Assembly: GCF_001652725.1 (NCBI RefSeq)
Contig: NZ_LWHJ01000030.1
Span: 1-64,000, forward strand
Reading direction: 5' to 3'
DNA length: 64,000 bases
From: Pedobacter psychrophilus
GTDB lineage: Bacteria > Bacteroidota > Bacteroidia > Sphingobacteriales > Sphingobacteriaceae
A model generated the notes under the pieces. The model saw only the letters and a list, made by a program, of their open reading frames with translations, was not told the origin of the DNA and did not search any database. Of the stretch, positions 17,269 to 26,671 are shown piece by piece. Positions within the stretch are counted from its first letter, which is position 1. Every line of letters starts with the position of its first letter. A program made the translations under genes and the position numbers.

Positions 17269-19340
17269 TTATTATTTTTGCGATAGGCAGTTAAACCGCT
17301 ATCTAAAAAGTTTGTATAATTTTTAATTTCTAAATTAAAGGCTTGTGGCGGAACTAATGCTTTACCTGTATTGTTAACAATTACATAATAAGGCTGCGAG
17401 TTAGTCGCAAAAGTTGATGCTTGAAAATCGCTCCATTTATTACCTAAAGTTTTAATCTTTTTACCAGAAAATTTTGAAACATATTGTTCTGATTCTGGAA
17501 GATCAGTTTTATCATCAACATATAAAGATATTAAAACGTAATTTTCTTTTAATCGGCTCAATACTTCTTTATCACTCCATACAGAAGCTTCCATTTTCCT
17601 GCAATTTACACAACTATGTCCGGTAAAATCAATTAAAACCGGTTTGTTTTGTGATTTTGCGTAAGCTAAACCTTGTTCGTAATCAAAGAACGCATCTAAA
17701 TTATGAGGCGCTTTAAACAAGCCTGCATATTTTTTCTTAACAGTATCCTGTTGGATATTTGGCGAAGATAAGCTATTAGTATATAAATCAAAATCCTGGG
17801 TGGTTTGTGGTGGTAGCCATGCACTAATCGCTTTTAAAGGTGCACCCCATAATCCAGGAATCATATATATAGTAAATGAAAAGATAATTATCGATATAAA
17901 AAGCCTTGGAATAGTGATGAAAGGTAAATCGCTATCATGTGAAAATTTGATTTTACCTAGTATGTAAAAACCTAACATCGCAAAAATCACTATCCATAAA
18001 ACCAGGAAAACCTCTCTATCTAATAACTCCCAATGGTATGCTAAATCTACATTAGATAAAAACTTTAAAGCCAGGGCTAGTTCTATAAATCCTAGAGTTA
18101 CTTTAACGCTATTTAACCAACCCCCAGATTTTGGTAACGATTTTAACAAAGATGGGAAAGCGGCAAACAAAGTAAATGGGATAGCTAATGCCAAAGCAAA
18201 ACCAAACATACCAACTGCTGGACCAATTCTTTCTCCCATTGAAGCCGCTTGAACCAGTAAAGTCCCAATAATTGGCCCTGTACAAGAAAAAGAAACCAAT
18301 GCCAAGGCAAATGCCATAAAGAATAAACCTGCCAATCCGCCTTTGTCAGATTTTTCGTCCATTTTATTTGCCCAGGAATTTGGCAAAGTAATTTCAAAAG
18401 CTCCAAAAAATGAAACAGCAAAAACCACCAGTAAAAGAAAAAACAAGAAGTTAAATGTACCGTTGCTTGCTAAATCATTAAGCGCATCAGAACCAAAGAA
18501 AATAGTGATTGCTAACCCCAGTAAAACATAAATTATTATAATTGATAAACCATAAATAAAGGCGTGGGATATTGCTTTTGCCCTTGACTCAGCTTTTTTG
18601 GTAAAAAAACTAACCGTTAAAGGTAGCATAGGAAAGATACAAGGCATTATTAAAGCCAGTAATCCGCCAATAAATCCAGCAATAAATATTGCCCACAAAC
18701 TTTGTTTCGAGCTTTTATCTTCTATTGGTTTTGCCGAAATTTTAATCGCATCTACTGAAACAGGGTTTGTTACTGCCGTTACAGTATCATTTACTATTGA
18801 TGAGCTGTCATTTGCTGTAATTGCTATTTCATTATTTTCAGGTATCGATGTCGTTTTAACATCGGCGGAAGCCAAATTATTATTTTTAATTGCTTTTACG
18901 GAGATTGAAAAGTCTACATCTTCTGGCGGTAAACATTGTTTATCATTACATACCATAAATTCTAACGTTCCTTTAACCGTTAATTCTGGTTTATTAAGCT
19001 TTATTTTTTGTTTGAAAATTGCTTTGCTTTCATGCCACGAGATTTGCATCCCAAAATTATTATCATAAGCAGAAACTGCTTTTGGGGTTTCTGTAGTTTT
19101 GCCTTCTAATTTATAATCGCTAGATTTTACAAATGTTAAGGTTGTAGGTATTGGACCACCTTCACCAATATCTTGAGAGTAAACATGCCAACCCTTTTCT
19201 ATTGTAGCGGTTGCAATTAAATAGGCTTCCTTTTCATTGATGTTTTGAGAAGAAAATGACCATTTAACGGGTTTAAGAATTTGAGAAAACCCAAAATAAC
19301 TAATTAAAAAAAATGCAGAAAATGCAAATAGTTTTTTCAT
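17265..19340 (-). CDS. dsbD: Thiol:disulfide interchange protein DsbD
   Basis: This 691-aa inner-membrane protein moves electrons from cytoplasmic thioredoxin to periplasmic thiols. A signal peptide (1-20) is followed by the periplasmic N-domain with Cys131 and Cys136 (CNDKQC). The multi-helix core holds redox cysteines Cys234 (IMPCIFPMLPL) and the one in SFSCTGPIIG. The C-terminal thioredoxin domain has the active site HSCVNC (Cys577 and Cys580). All three cysteine pairs are present. The gene lies 29 bp downstream of birA and overlaps pfkA by 4 bp. Confidence 0.93.
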   Translation of the reverse strand: MKKLFAFSAFFLISYFGFSQILKPVKWSFSSQNINEKEAYLIATATIEKGWHVYSQDIGEGGPIPTTLTFVKSSDYKLEGKTTETPKAVSAYDNNFGMQISWHESKAIFKQKIKLNKPELTVKGTLEFMVCNDKQCLPPEDVDFSISVKAIKNNNLASADVKTTSIPENNEIAITANDSSSIVNDTVTAVTNPVSVDAIKISAKPIEDKSSKQSLWAIFIAGFIGGLLALIMPCIFPMLPLTVSFFTKKAESRAKAISHAFIYGLSIIIIYVLLGLAITIFFGSDALNDLASNGTFNFLFFLLLVVFAVSFFGAFEITLPNSWANKMDEKSDKGGLAGLFFMAFALALVSFSCTGPIIGTLLVQAASMGERIGPAVGMFGFALALAIPFTLFAAFPSLLKSLPKSGGWLNSVKVTLGFIELALALKFLSNVDLAYHWELLDREVFLVLWIVIFAMLGFYILGKIKFSHDSDLPFITIPRLFISIIIFSFTIYMIPGLWGAPLKAISAWLPPQTTQDFDLYTNSLSSPNIQQDTVKKKYAGLFKAPHNLDAFFDYEQGLAYAKSQNKPVLIDFTGHSCVNCRKMEASVWSDKEVLSRLKENYVLISLYVDDKTDLPESEQYVSKFSGKKIKTLGNKWSDFQASTFATNSQPYYVIVNNTGKALVPPQAFNLEIKNYTNFLDSGLTAYRKNNK

Positions 19341-19369
19341 GATTGTTTTAAAAAATTTGATTTTACGGC

Positions 19370-20143
19370 TTAATCGAAAATGAATTTTACTTCTTTTAAA
19401 TCTAAATCAATTAGCTTACCGTCTTGTTCTTGCAATGTTAACCGTCCAGTTGTAGTTATGCCTTTAATTGTTGCTTTGATGGTTTGACTTTTAATATGAT
19501 AATGATGTAACTCATTTATTCTGTATAGCGCCTTTAAATAATCATCATGCAAAAGCGTTAGTTTGCCAGCTTTTAACTGCAGATAACGTTTTTCTATCGA
19601 GCTACAAATTTGAGCTAATAATTTATCTAAGTCATAATCCTGATGTAAGATTTTTGATAATGAACTAGCTCTTTGATTAAGTAATCCAAAATCTTTTTGA
19701 TTGATGTTTAAGCCAATGCCAATTATGCTATCTTTTAATTGATAGCCCTTTGTAACATTCTCTATTAAAACACCTCCTATTTTTTTATCTTGATAATAGA
19801 TATCATTTGGCCATTTTATCTTGCATTCATCACCAATAATTGGTTTTAAGCAATCAATCAATCCCAAACAAACGACTTTGTTTAATTCAAATTGTTGATT
19901 TAAGGGCAGAAATGATGAATTTAGATAGATACTAAAGGTGAGATTTTCGCCGGGTTTACTTTCCCAAACATTATTGTTTTGCCCTTTTCCCGCAAATTGA
20001 TGGCCTGCCATAATAACAGTACCATCTAGCAATGGCTTAGAATTTGAAAGTAGTTCTTTAACATAAGTATTTGTTGAATCTACCTCTGATAATTTTACAA
20101 TGGTTTGTCCAACAAAAAGTGTTAAAAATGTGTTATTTTGCAA
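19370..20143 (-). CDS. birA: Biotin--[acetyl-CoA-carboxylase] ligase
   Basis: This 257-aa enzyme activates biotin to biotinyl-AMP and attaches it to carrier proteins such as the one encoded at 60934-61434. Key segments are DSTNTYVKELL near the start, AGKGQNNNVWES (biotin/AMP loop), KWPNDIYYQDKKIGGVLIE and GIGLNIN. It has no N-terminal helix-turn-helix, so it is a group I ligase without repressor function. No in-frame ATG lies near the start; TTG at 20143 is the best start, with a stop about 30 bases upstream. It heads the leftward operon and is divergent from rsfS. Confidence 0.9.
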   Translation of the reverse strand: MQNNTFLTLFVGQTIVKLSEVDSTNTYVKELLSNSKPLLDGTVIMAGHQFAGKGQNNNVWESKPGENLTFSIYLNSSFLPLNQQFELNKVVCLGLIDCLKPIIGDECKIKWPNDIYYQDKKIGGVLIENVTKGYQLKDSIIGIGLNINQKDFGLLNQRASSLSKILHQDYDLDKLLAQICSSIEKRYLQLKAGKLTLLHDDYLKALYRINELHHYHIKSQTIKATIKGITTTGRLTLQEQDGKLIDLDLKEVKFIFD

Positions 20144-20189
20144 AGTGCTATATAAAATTAATAATATAGCTCAAAACTAAATCTTTTTA

Positions 20190-20567
20190 ATGATAAAAAA
20201 TAAAAACGCTAACCTACTCTCCACAAGTTTTTCTGAGATCATCATCCACGGTATTCAAGAAAAAAAAGGGAATGATATAGTGAGATTGGATTTAAGAAAC
20301 ATCCACAGTTCCGTTGCCGATTATTTTGTTATTTGTCATGCCGAATCTTCTACTCAAATAAAAGCTATCGCAGATAGCGTGGAAAAAGAAGTTTTTGAAG
20401 CAACTGGGCAAGACCCTTACAAAAAAGAGGGTTTACAACATGCAGAGTGGATATTATTAGATTATTTCGATGTGGTAGTACATATTTTTAGAACCGATAA
20501 AAGAGCATTTTACGGGCTTGAAGATTTGTGGGGAGATGCAGAATTTGAACACTACAAAAGTGCTTAG
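20190..20567 (+). CDS. rsfS: Ribosome silencing factor RsfS
   Basis: This 125-aa protein of the RsfS/YbeB/Iojap family binds ribosomal protein uL14 and blocks subunit joining when nutrients are scarce. The conserved segments DYFVICHAESSTQIKAIAD and EGLQHAEWILLDYFDVVVHIF are present. Length is normal. It lies 23 bp upstream of ftsH, a pairing common in Bacteroidota, and the two are probably co-transcribed. Confidence 0.94.
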   Translation: MIKNKNANLLSTSFSEIIIHGIQEKKGNDIVRLDLRNIHSSVADYFVICHAESSTQIKAIADSVEKEVFEATGQDPYKKEGLQHAEWILLDYFDVVVHIFRTDKRAFYGLEDLWGDAEFEHYKSA

Positions 20568-20590
20568 TAGTAAGCCAAAACAAAAAAGAG

Positions 20591-22675
20591 ATGAAAGAAA
20601 GTTTAGATAAAAAGAAACAAATAAAAAAAGTTCCTGGTAAAAAAATAATCCCAAAACCACCCAAGTTTAATATTATGTGGGTTTATGGGATTGTGATTTT
20701 AGTTATTTTGGGTATTCAATTTTTTATGAGCAGTAATAACGCCCGTTTAATAACTTATCAAAAGTTTGAGAACGAGATGTTAAAGAACGGTGACGTTGAA
20801 AAGCTAATTGCCTATAAACAAGAAGATTTAGTGGTGGCAGAAGTTTACATCAAAAAAGACAGGCTGTCAGAAGGGAAATACAAAGACCTTAAGGAGCGCA
20901 ACAATTTTTCTATAAGCGGAAGTAATCCTCAATATTACTTTACTGATGGTTCGTTTGAGTCTTTGCAAAGTCGTTTAAAAGAATCTCAAAAAGATTATAC
21001 AGAACAACAAAAAGTACCTTTAAGTTATGAGTCCAGGACAAGTCCATTTTCATCTCTTTTCTGGTCATTTATAGTTCCTATCGGGATATTTGTAGTGGTT
21101 TGGATTTTTATAATGAAGAGAATGGGCGGTGGCGCCGGAGGCGGTGCCGGTGGTCAAATCTTTAATATTGGTAAATCTAAAGCTACACTTTTTGATAAAG
21201 AATCTCAGGTAAGCATCACATTTAGTGATGTGGCTGGTTTGGAAGAAGCCAAACAAGAGGTAATGGAGATTGTAGATTTCCTTAAAAATCCTACAAAATA
21301 TACCAATTTAGGTGGTAAAATACCTAAAGGAGCTTTATTAGTGGGCTCTCCTGGTACTGGAAAAACTTTAATGGCTAAGGCTGTTGCTGGTGAAGCTCAA
21401 GTTCCTTTCTTTTCCCTTTCCGGTTCTGATTTTGTGGAAATGTTTGTGGGTGTTGGAGCTTCTAGAGTGAGAGATTTATTTAAACAAGCAAAAGATAAAG
21501 CGCCTTGTATTATTTTTATTGATGAGATTGATGCCATTGGAAGAGCTCGTGGTAAAAACAGTATGGTTGGTGGCAATGACGAACGCGAAAACACATTGAA
21601 CCAACTACTGGTAGAAATGGATGGTTTTGGTACCGATTCTGGAATTATCATTATGGCGGCAACTAACCGTCCAGATGTACTGGATTCTGCTTTGTTAAGA
21701 CCAGGTCGTTTTGATAGACAAATTTCTATTGATAAACCAGATTTAGTAGGTAGAGAGCAAATTTTTAAAGTTCATTTACAGCCTCTAAAATTAGCAGAAG
21801 GAGTTGATCCTAAAAAACTATCAGCACAAACTCCAGGTTTTGCCGGAGCAGAAATTGCCAACGTTTGTAATGAAGCCGCTTTAATTGCTGCTCGTAGAAA
21901 TAAAGAGGCAGTAGATATGCAAGATTTTCAAGATGCTGTGGATAGGGTGATTGGTGGTTTAGAAAAGAAAAATAAAATCATTTCACCAGAAGAAAAGAAA
22001 ATTGTTGCTTATCATGAAGCTGGTCACGCTATTGCGGGTTGGTTTTTAGAACATGCTGATCCCTTGGTAAAAGTTTCTATTGTTCCACGTGGTGTTGCAG
22101 CTTTAGGTTATGCGCAATATTTACCTAAAGAACAGTTTTTATACACAATTGAGCAACTTTCTGATGGAATGTGTATGACAATGGGTGGACGTGTTGCTGA
22201 GGATATTACTTTCGGAAAAATATCAACAGGTGCGCAAAACGATTTAGAGCGCATTACTAAACTTGCTTACGCAATGGTAACATTGTATGGAATGAGTGAA
22301 AAAGTTGGTAATGTTTCATTTAACGATCAAGGAGGAGAATACAACTTTAATAAACCTTATTCCGAAAAAACTGCCGAGTTAATTGACTCTGAAGTAAGAG
22401 AATTAATAGGAGGCATTTATCAAAAAACAAAAGATTTATTAACCGAAAAAAGAGATGGTTTAGAGGCTTTAGCTGTTAAATTATTAGAAAAAGAAATTCT
22501 TTTCCAAAGTGATTTAGAAGAGATTTTAGGTAAACGTCCGTTTGATAACCGTACAACTTATGATGAATTTGTGAATGGAAAAGAAGGCGGCGATCAAAGT
22601 ATTATTGCAGAAAACATTCATCCTGAACCAGTAGGCGATTCTACAGAGCCTTTACAGGTTTCAGAAACGAAATAA
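20591..22675 (+). CDS. ftsH: ATP-dependent zinc metalloprotease FtsH
   Basis: This 694-aa membrane protease degrades misfolded membrane proteins and some regulators. Membrane helices lie at about 29-46 and 157-175, flanking the periplasmic part. The AAA+ module has Walker A GSPGTGKT at 252-259, the pore motif FVGVG near 285-289, Walker B IIFIDEID near 307-314 and the SRH segment NRPDVLDSALLRPGRFD. The zinc site HEAGH is at 475-479. A Gly-rich linker (179-188) follows the second helix. Confidence 0.97.
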   Translation: MKESLDKKKQIKKVPGKKIIPKPPKFNIMWVYGIVILVILGIQFFMSSNNARLITYQKFENEMLKNGDVEKLIAYKQEDLVVAEVYIKKDRLSEGKYKDLKERNNFSISGSNPQYYFTDGSFESLQSRLKESQKDYTEQQKVPLSYESRTSPFSSLFWSFIVPIGIFVVVWIFIMKRMGGGAGGGAGGQIFNIGKSKATLFDKESQVSITFSDVAGLEEAKQEVMEIVDFLKNPTKYTNLGGKIPKGALLVGSPGTGKTLMAKAVAGEAQVPFFSLSGSDFVEMFVGVGASRVRDLFKQAKDKAPCIIFIDEIDAIGRARGKNSMVGGNDERENTLNQLLVEMDGFGTDSGIIIMAATNRPDVLDSALLRPGRFDRQISIDKPDLVGREQIFKVHLQPLKLAEGVDPKKLSAQTPGFAGAEIANVCNEAALIAARRNKEAVDMQDFQDAVDRVIGGLEKKNKIISPEEKKIVAYHEAGHAIAGWFLEHADPLVKVSIVPRGVAALGYAQYLPKEQFLYTIEQLSDGMCMTMGGRVAEDITFGKISTGAQNDLERITKLAYAMVTLYGMSEKVGNVSFNDQGGEYNFNKPYSEKTAELIDSEVRELIGGIYQKTKDLLTEKRDGLEALAVKLLEKEILFQSDLEEILGKRPFDNRTTYDEFVNGKEGGDQSIIAENIHPEPVGDSTEPLQVSETK

Positions 22676-22683
22676 TATTTTCA

Positions 22684-22720
22684 AAATAGCTCAAGCTTAT
22701 TAAGCTTGGGCTATTTTTTT
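22684..22720 (+). terminator. Hairpin terminator after ftsH
   Basis: AAATAGCTCAAGCTT pairs with AAGCTTGGGCTATTT around a 3-base loop with one non-Watson-Crick position, and a T run follows. It separates the rsfS-ftsH unit from the LUD-domain gene. Confidence 0.9.
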
Positions 22721-22746
22721 ATCACCAACCCAGTTAAAAATTTTAC

Positions 22747-23391
22747 ATGAAGGATAACACTACTTCAAAAGAGCAATTATTAAAAAAAATAAGAAAAGCA
22801 CTTTTAGAAAAAAGAGAAAATCCTTATCCTAATTTAGAAGACTTACCTCTTTACCCTCCAACAACAGAATCTCCAGAAGTTATTTTTGCCGAAGAATTTA
22901 CCAGAGTTTCTGGGCAATTTGTTTACTGTGAAGATGAAATCACATTTATAGAAAACATTTTGCTTTTAGCCGAGGAAAAAAAATGGCGAAAAATCTATTG
23001 CTGGGAACCTCAACTTCAAGAATTATTAACTACTTACGAATACCCTTTCTACGCTACCGATAAAGATTTTGAATTAGCAGAAGTTGGTTTAACACTTTGC
23101 GAATGTTTGATTGCGAGAAACGGATCAATAATGGTGAGCAATGGCAACGCCGCTGGCAGAAGATTAAGTATTTATCCTCATGCACATATTGTGGTTGCTT
23201 ATACCTCTCAAATGGTAATGGATTTAAAAGATGGGTTTAATTTGGTCAAAAAAAAATACGGCAACAATTTACCTTCTATGATTTCTAATATTACAGGGCC
23301 AAGCCGTACTGCCGATATAGAAAAAACATTAGTTTTAGGTGCTCATGGTCCTAAAGAACTTTATGTTTTTTTATTGGATGATGGTGTATAG
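22747..23391 (+). CDS. LUD-domain protein (LutC/YkgG-like)
   Basis: This 214-aa protein has the LUD (DUF162) fold, with segments such as ARNGSIMVSN, the SIYPHAHIVVA strand and the GPSRTADIEKTLVLGAHGPKEL motif. LutC-type members take part in lactate utilisation with LutA and LutB, but neither partner is encoded here, so a specific role is not claimed. It stands alone between the ftsH terminator and a 350-bp non-coding stretch. Confidence 0.85.
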   Translation: MKDNTTSKEQLLKKIRKALLEKRENPYPNLEDLPLYPPTTESPEVIFAEEFTRVSGQFVYCEDEITFIENILLLAEEKKWRKIYCWEPQLQELLTTYEYPFYATDKDFELAEVGLTLCECLIARNGSIMVSNGNAAGRRLSIYPHAHIVVAYTSQMVMDLKDGFNLVKKKYGNNLPSMISNITGPSRTADIEKTLVLGAHGPKELYVFLLDDGV

Positions 23392-23528
23392 CTAATCCAA
23401 TAATTCAGTTTCAAGTAAAGGTTTCTTTTCCGCTTTTGTTATTTCGAGCAACTAGAAACTATTTTCATCGAGGATTAATCTCATAATATCATAAGCTATT
23501 TTTTACTATTTAATATGACTTTATCTTT

Positions 23529-23634
23529 TGCGTTAGGGATTGAAATGGCATCCTTTTTTTGCCTTTGCCACAAAGCAATTGCAAAAAAAGATAAAATGTA
23601 ATCCGCCAGCTGGCGGATAAAACGCCCAAATAAA
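23529..23634 (+). repeat. Dispersed palindromic element, copy 2 of 4
   Basis: It has the same head (TGCGTTAGGGATTGAA) and tail (AAAACGCCCAAATAAA) as the copies at 401, 33857 and 48463. The inner hairpin is CTTTTTTTGC/GCAAAAAAAG. This copy also holds a perfect 18-bp palindrome, ATCCGCCAGCTGGCGGAT, at 23601-23618. It occupies most of the intergenic space upstream of the metalloprotease gene. In the rest of this gap (23392-23528 and 23635-23740) nothing recognisable is seen. Confidence 0.85.
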
Positions 23635-23740
23635 TCAAAAAGTTTAAATTTTATAGCAGTTTAAGTAACAAAACAGTTAATATTTCCATCATTTTTATTT
23701 ATTAGCTACATTGTGAAATTAAAGAAACCTTAATAACTAT

Positions 23741-26239
23741 ATGAAAAGAAATTTACACACCCTAAAACTAGCGGGATTACTTTCTCTAGCGGTGGCTGTA
23801 TCTGCTTGTTCTGCACAAAAAAAGAAAGAGGCAGAAAAAGCGAAGATGGCATCTTCATCGGCAGCTAAACCCGCAGCTCCTAAAAAAGAAGGAGGCATTA
23901 AACCTTACAAAGAGGTCATAACTGCTAAAGCTAAAACGGATGTCGGCTTATTTACTGTCCATAAAGTGGAAGATAAATATTACTATGAGATTCCTGATTC
24001 TTTATTTGGCAGGGAAATGTTAGCAGTAACTCGTTATTCTAAAACCCCAGCCGCAGATGGAACTTATGGCGGTGAAGAACTAAACGAACAAGTTTGGGTT
24101 TGGGAAAAAAGAGGAACACAAGTTATGATTAGAGTACCGTCTTATACAAATGTTGCTGCACCAGGAACAGATATGTATGAATCAGTTAGAAACTCTAATT
24201 TATCCCCAATCTTAGCATCTTTTGATATCAAAGCAAAAGGTAAGGATTCAACAGCGGTTGTGATAGATGTTACAGACTTTTTTGCTAAAGACGTACAAGC
24301 TTTAGGATTACAACAAAGCACAAAAACGCAATATAAAATCACCAGATTGGACGATACTCGTTCTTATATAGATTCAATCAGATCTTTTCCTATTAATATC
24401 GAAGCTAGATCAATTAAAACTTATGCAGCGGCTAGCCCTCCGGGAGATGGTTCTTTAGGTTCTGTAACTGTAGAATTAAACACATCAATGGTGCTTTTAC
24501 CAAAAGTGCCTATGGCAGCTAGATTAAACGATGAAAGGGTTGGTTATTTTTCTCGTCGACAAACTGATTACGGAATTGATGCCCAAAAGGCAACAGTTAC
24601 TCGTTACATTGCAAGATGGAAGTTAGAGCCAAAAGACGAAGCCGCTTATGCAAGAGGCGAATTGGTAGAGCCTAAAAAACAAATTGTTTATTATATAGAT
24701 CCTGCAACTCCAAAGAAATGGAGACCTTATTTAATTGAAGGTGTAAAGGATTGGAACAAAGCTTTTGAAGCAGCCGGTTTTAAAAACGCAATTACTTGTT
24801 TAGAAGCACCAACTAATGATCCAGAGTGGTCGCCAGAAGATGCTAGATATTCTGTAATTAGATATTTTGCTTCTAATATTGCAAATGCTTACGGGCCTCA
24901 CATTTCTGACCCACGTTCTGGTGAAATTATTGAGTCTGATATAGGTTGGTATCATAACGTAATGAATTTAGTAAGAAACTGGTTTTTTGTGCAAACAGCC
25001 GCTGTAAATCCAGCTGCTCGTATGCCTAAATTTAGTGATGAGGTTATGGGACAATTGATACGTTTTGTTTCTTCTCATGAAGTTGGCCATACTTTAGGTT
25101 TGCCACATAATTTTGGTTCTTCAGTTGCTTATCCGGTTGATAGCTTACGTTCGGCATCATTTACCCAAAAAATGGGTGGTACTGCACCTTCAATTATGGA
25201 TTATGCCCGTTTCAATTATATCGCACAGCCAGAAGATAAAGGAGTAGTATTATATCCAGGAATAGGTCCGTACGATCAATGGGCTGTTAAATGGGGATAT
25301 ACCTATTTTCCTAATAAAACAGAAGAAGAACAAGCTAAAATTTTAAATAAATGGACAGTTGAAAGAGCTGGAAATCCTATTTATTTTTACGGAGCACAAA
25401 CAGGTAATCCAATTGATCCAAGAGCACAATCGGAAGATTTAGGGGACGACGCTATTAAAGCCTCAACTTACGGGATTGCAAACTTAAAGCGCATCATTCC
25501 AAATATCCAAAAATGGACTTATGAAGAAGGTAAACCGTATGATAATTTGGAAGAATTATATGGTGAAGTTTTAGGTCAGTTTAACCGTTACATGGGCCAC
25601 GTTAGGGCAAGTATTGGTGGAATTTATCAAAATGATAAAACCTATGATCAGGCCGGTGCGGTTTATACTCATGTAGATGAAGCTAAGCAAAAAGCAAGCG
25701 TAAAATTTATTGTAGATCAAGCTTTTAAAACACCAAATTGGATGTTTAATAGTGCTGAAACTAACAAGTTTGATAATGCAGATTTGGACGACAAGGTAAG
25801 AAGAGTTCAAGTTTCTGCATTAAATGGAATTTTAGATCCAGCTAGATTGGCTAGAGTAATAGATAATTCTACAAAGAATGGTTCTAAGGCTTATTCCTTA
25901 GATGAATTATTTGCTGATTTACACTCAGGTGTTTGGTCTGAGATAAGCACTGGATCAAACATTGATGTTTTCCGTAGAAATTTACAAAGAGCTTATATTG
26001 ATAGATTAGGATTTTTATTAACTCCTCCAGATCCCACACAAGCTTCTGCATTTGCAAGATTTGGAGTAACAAGTGTAGATCCTACAAAAACGGATATTAC
26101 ACCAATGGCAAGATTAGAGTTGGTTAATTTACAATCAGATATTAAAAGAGCATTGCCGAGATATAGCAACACCATTATTAAAGCCCATTTAGTTGATGCT
26201 TTAGCAAGGATAAATTTAATTTTAGACCCTAAAAAGTAA
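23741..26239 (+). CDS. Zinc-dependent metalloprotease lipoprotein (DUF5117/DUF5118 type)
   Basis: This 832-aa precursor has a lipoprotein signal with lipobox VSAC and acylated Cys23, so it is expected at the cell envelope facing the periplasm or outside. The metal site HEVGHTLGLPH has His446, Glu447, His450 and His456, the extended HExxHxxGxxH zinc motif of metzincins. A Met in the following SIMDY segment fits the Met-turn. The surrounding sequence matches large Bacteroidota metalloproteases with DUF5117 and DUF5118 domains. The substrate is unknown. Confidence 0.9.
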   Translation: MKRNLHTLKLAGLLSLAVAVSACSAQKKKEAEKAKMASSSAAKPAAPKKEGGIKPYKEVITAKAKTDVGLFTVHKVEDKYYYEIPDSLFGREMLAVTRYSKTPAADGTYGGEELNEQVWVWEKRGTQVMIRVPSYTNVAAPGTDMYESVRNSNLSPILASFDIKAKGKDSTAVVIDVTDFFAKDVQALGLQQSTKTQYKITRLDDTRSYIDSIRSFPINIEARSIKTYAAASPPGDGSLGSVTVELNTSMVLLPKVPMAARLNDERVGYFSRRQTDYGIDAQKATVTRYIARWKLEPKDEAAYARGELVEPKKQIVYYIDPATPKKWRPYLIEGVKDWNKAFEAAGFKNAITCLEAPTNDPEWSPEDARYSVIRYFASNIANAYGPHISDPRSGEIIESDIGWYHNVMNLVRNWFFVQTAAVNPAARMPKFSDEVMGQLIRFVSSHEVGHTLGLPHNFGSSVAYPVDSLRSASFTQKMGGTAPSIMDYARFNYIAQPEDKGVVLYPGIGPYDQWAVKWGYTYFPNKTEEEQAKILNKWTVERAGNPIYFYGAQTGNPIDPRAQSEDLGDDAIKASTYGIANLKRIIPNIQKWTYEEGKPYDNLEELYGEVLGQFNRYMGHVRASIGGIYQNDKTYDQAGAVYTHVDEAKQKASVKFIVDQAFKTPNWMFNSAETNKFDNADLDDKVRRVQVSALNGILDPARLARVIDNSTKNGSKAYSLDELFADLHSGVWSEISTGSNIDVFRRNLQRAYIDRLGFLLTPPDPTQASAFARFGVTSVDPTKTDITPMARLELVNLQSDIKRALPRYSNTIIKAHLVDALARINLILDPKK

Positions 26240-26260
26240 TAATTAATTAATTTTAATATA

Positions 26261-26296
26261 AATCAGCATCAATTTATTTTGGTGCTGATTTTTTTT
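26261..26296 (+). terminator. Hairpin terminator after the metalloprotease gene
   Basis: AATCAGCATC pairs with GGTGCTGATT (one G-T position) and eight T residues follow. The stop codon lies about 20 bp upstream. Confidence 0.88.
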
Positions 26297-26671
26297 GAAT
26301 AAATTTTTTTGAAAAGCAAAAACATTCGTCAACTAATAAGGATAGTCCTGCTTTTCGTTGCAATCTTTTCTTTCCAAAAAAAGAAAAGGATTTTCACTTC
26401 AATCAGGTTTAGATAACTTAAATCGTCGGGGTTAATTTAATTTATGCAATAATTTTCACCTCTTCCACCTAGGTCTGTGTCCTCACAGACCGAAACGAAA
26501 AAGAGATGTTCTGTGAGGACACAGACCATGGAGTTTGAATATAATTCGAGGCCTACCGAATGCAAATCATAATCCTCTTTACTGTCAACTTGACACACCA
26601 AATCCATTTGGAACAAGCATTGATGTTAGCTCTATCGTAAACATAAAATTTAAAATTGACATAAATATATC
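26297..26671. other. Non-coding stretch with two hairpins, upstream of htpG
   Basis: No gene is seen in these 375 bp. A 9-bp hairpin (CTTTTCTTT at 26365-26373 with AAAGAAAAG at 26380-26388) is followed by GGATTTTCACTTCAATCAGG, which I recall as a common intergenic repeat in this family. A long inverted repeat lies at 26472-26527. The htpG promoter should lie in the last 100 bp, but I could not place it. Confidence 0.5.
26472..26527. repeat. REP-like 18-bp perfect inverted repeat
   Basis: GGTCTGTGTCCTCACAGA (26472-26489) and its exact complement TCTGTGAGGACACAGACC (26510-26527) are separated by 20 bp. The left arm extended by CC also folds on itself (GGTCTGTG/CACAGACC, loop TCCT). The form is that of a two-unit REP cluster, with a stem sequence different from the REPs around the RAYT gene. 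Confidence 0.8.
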
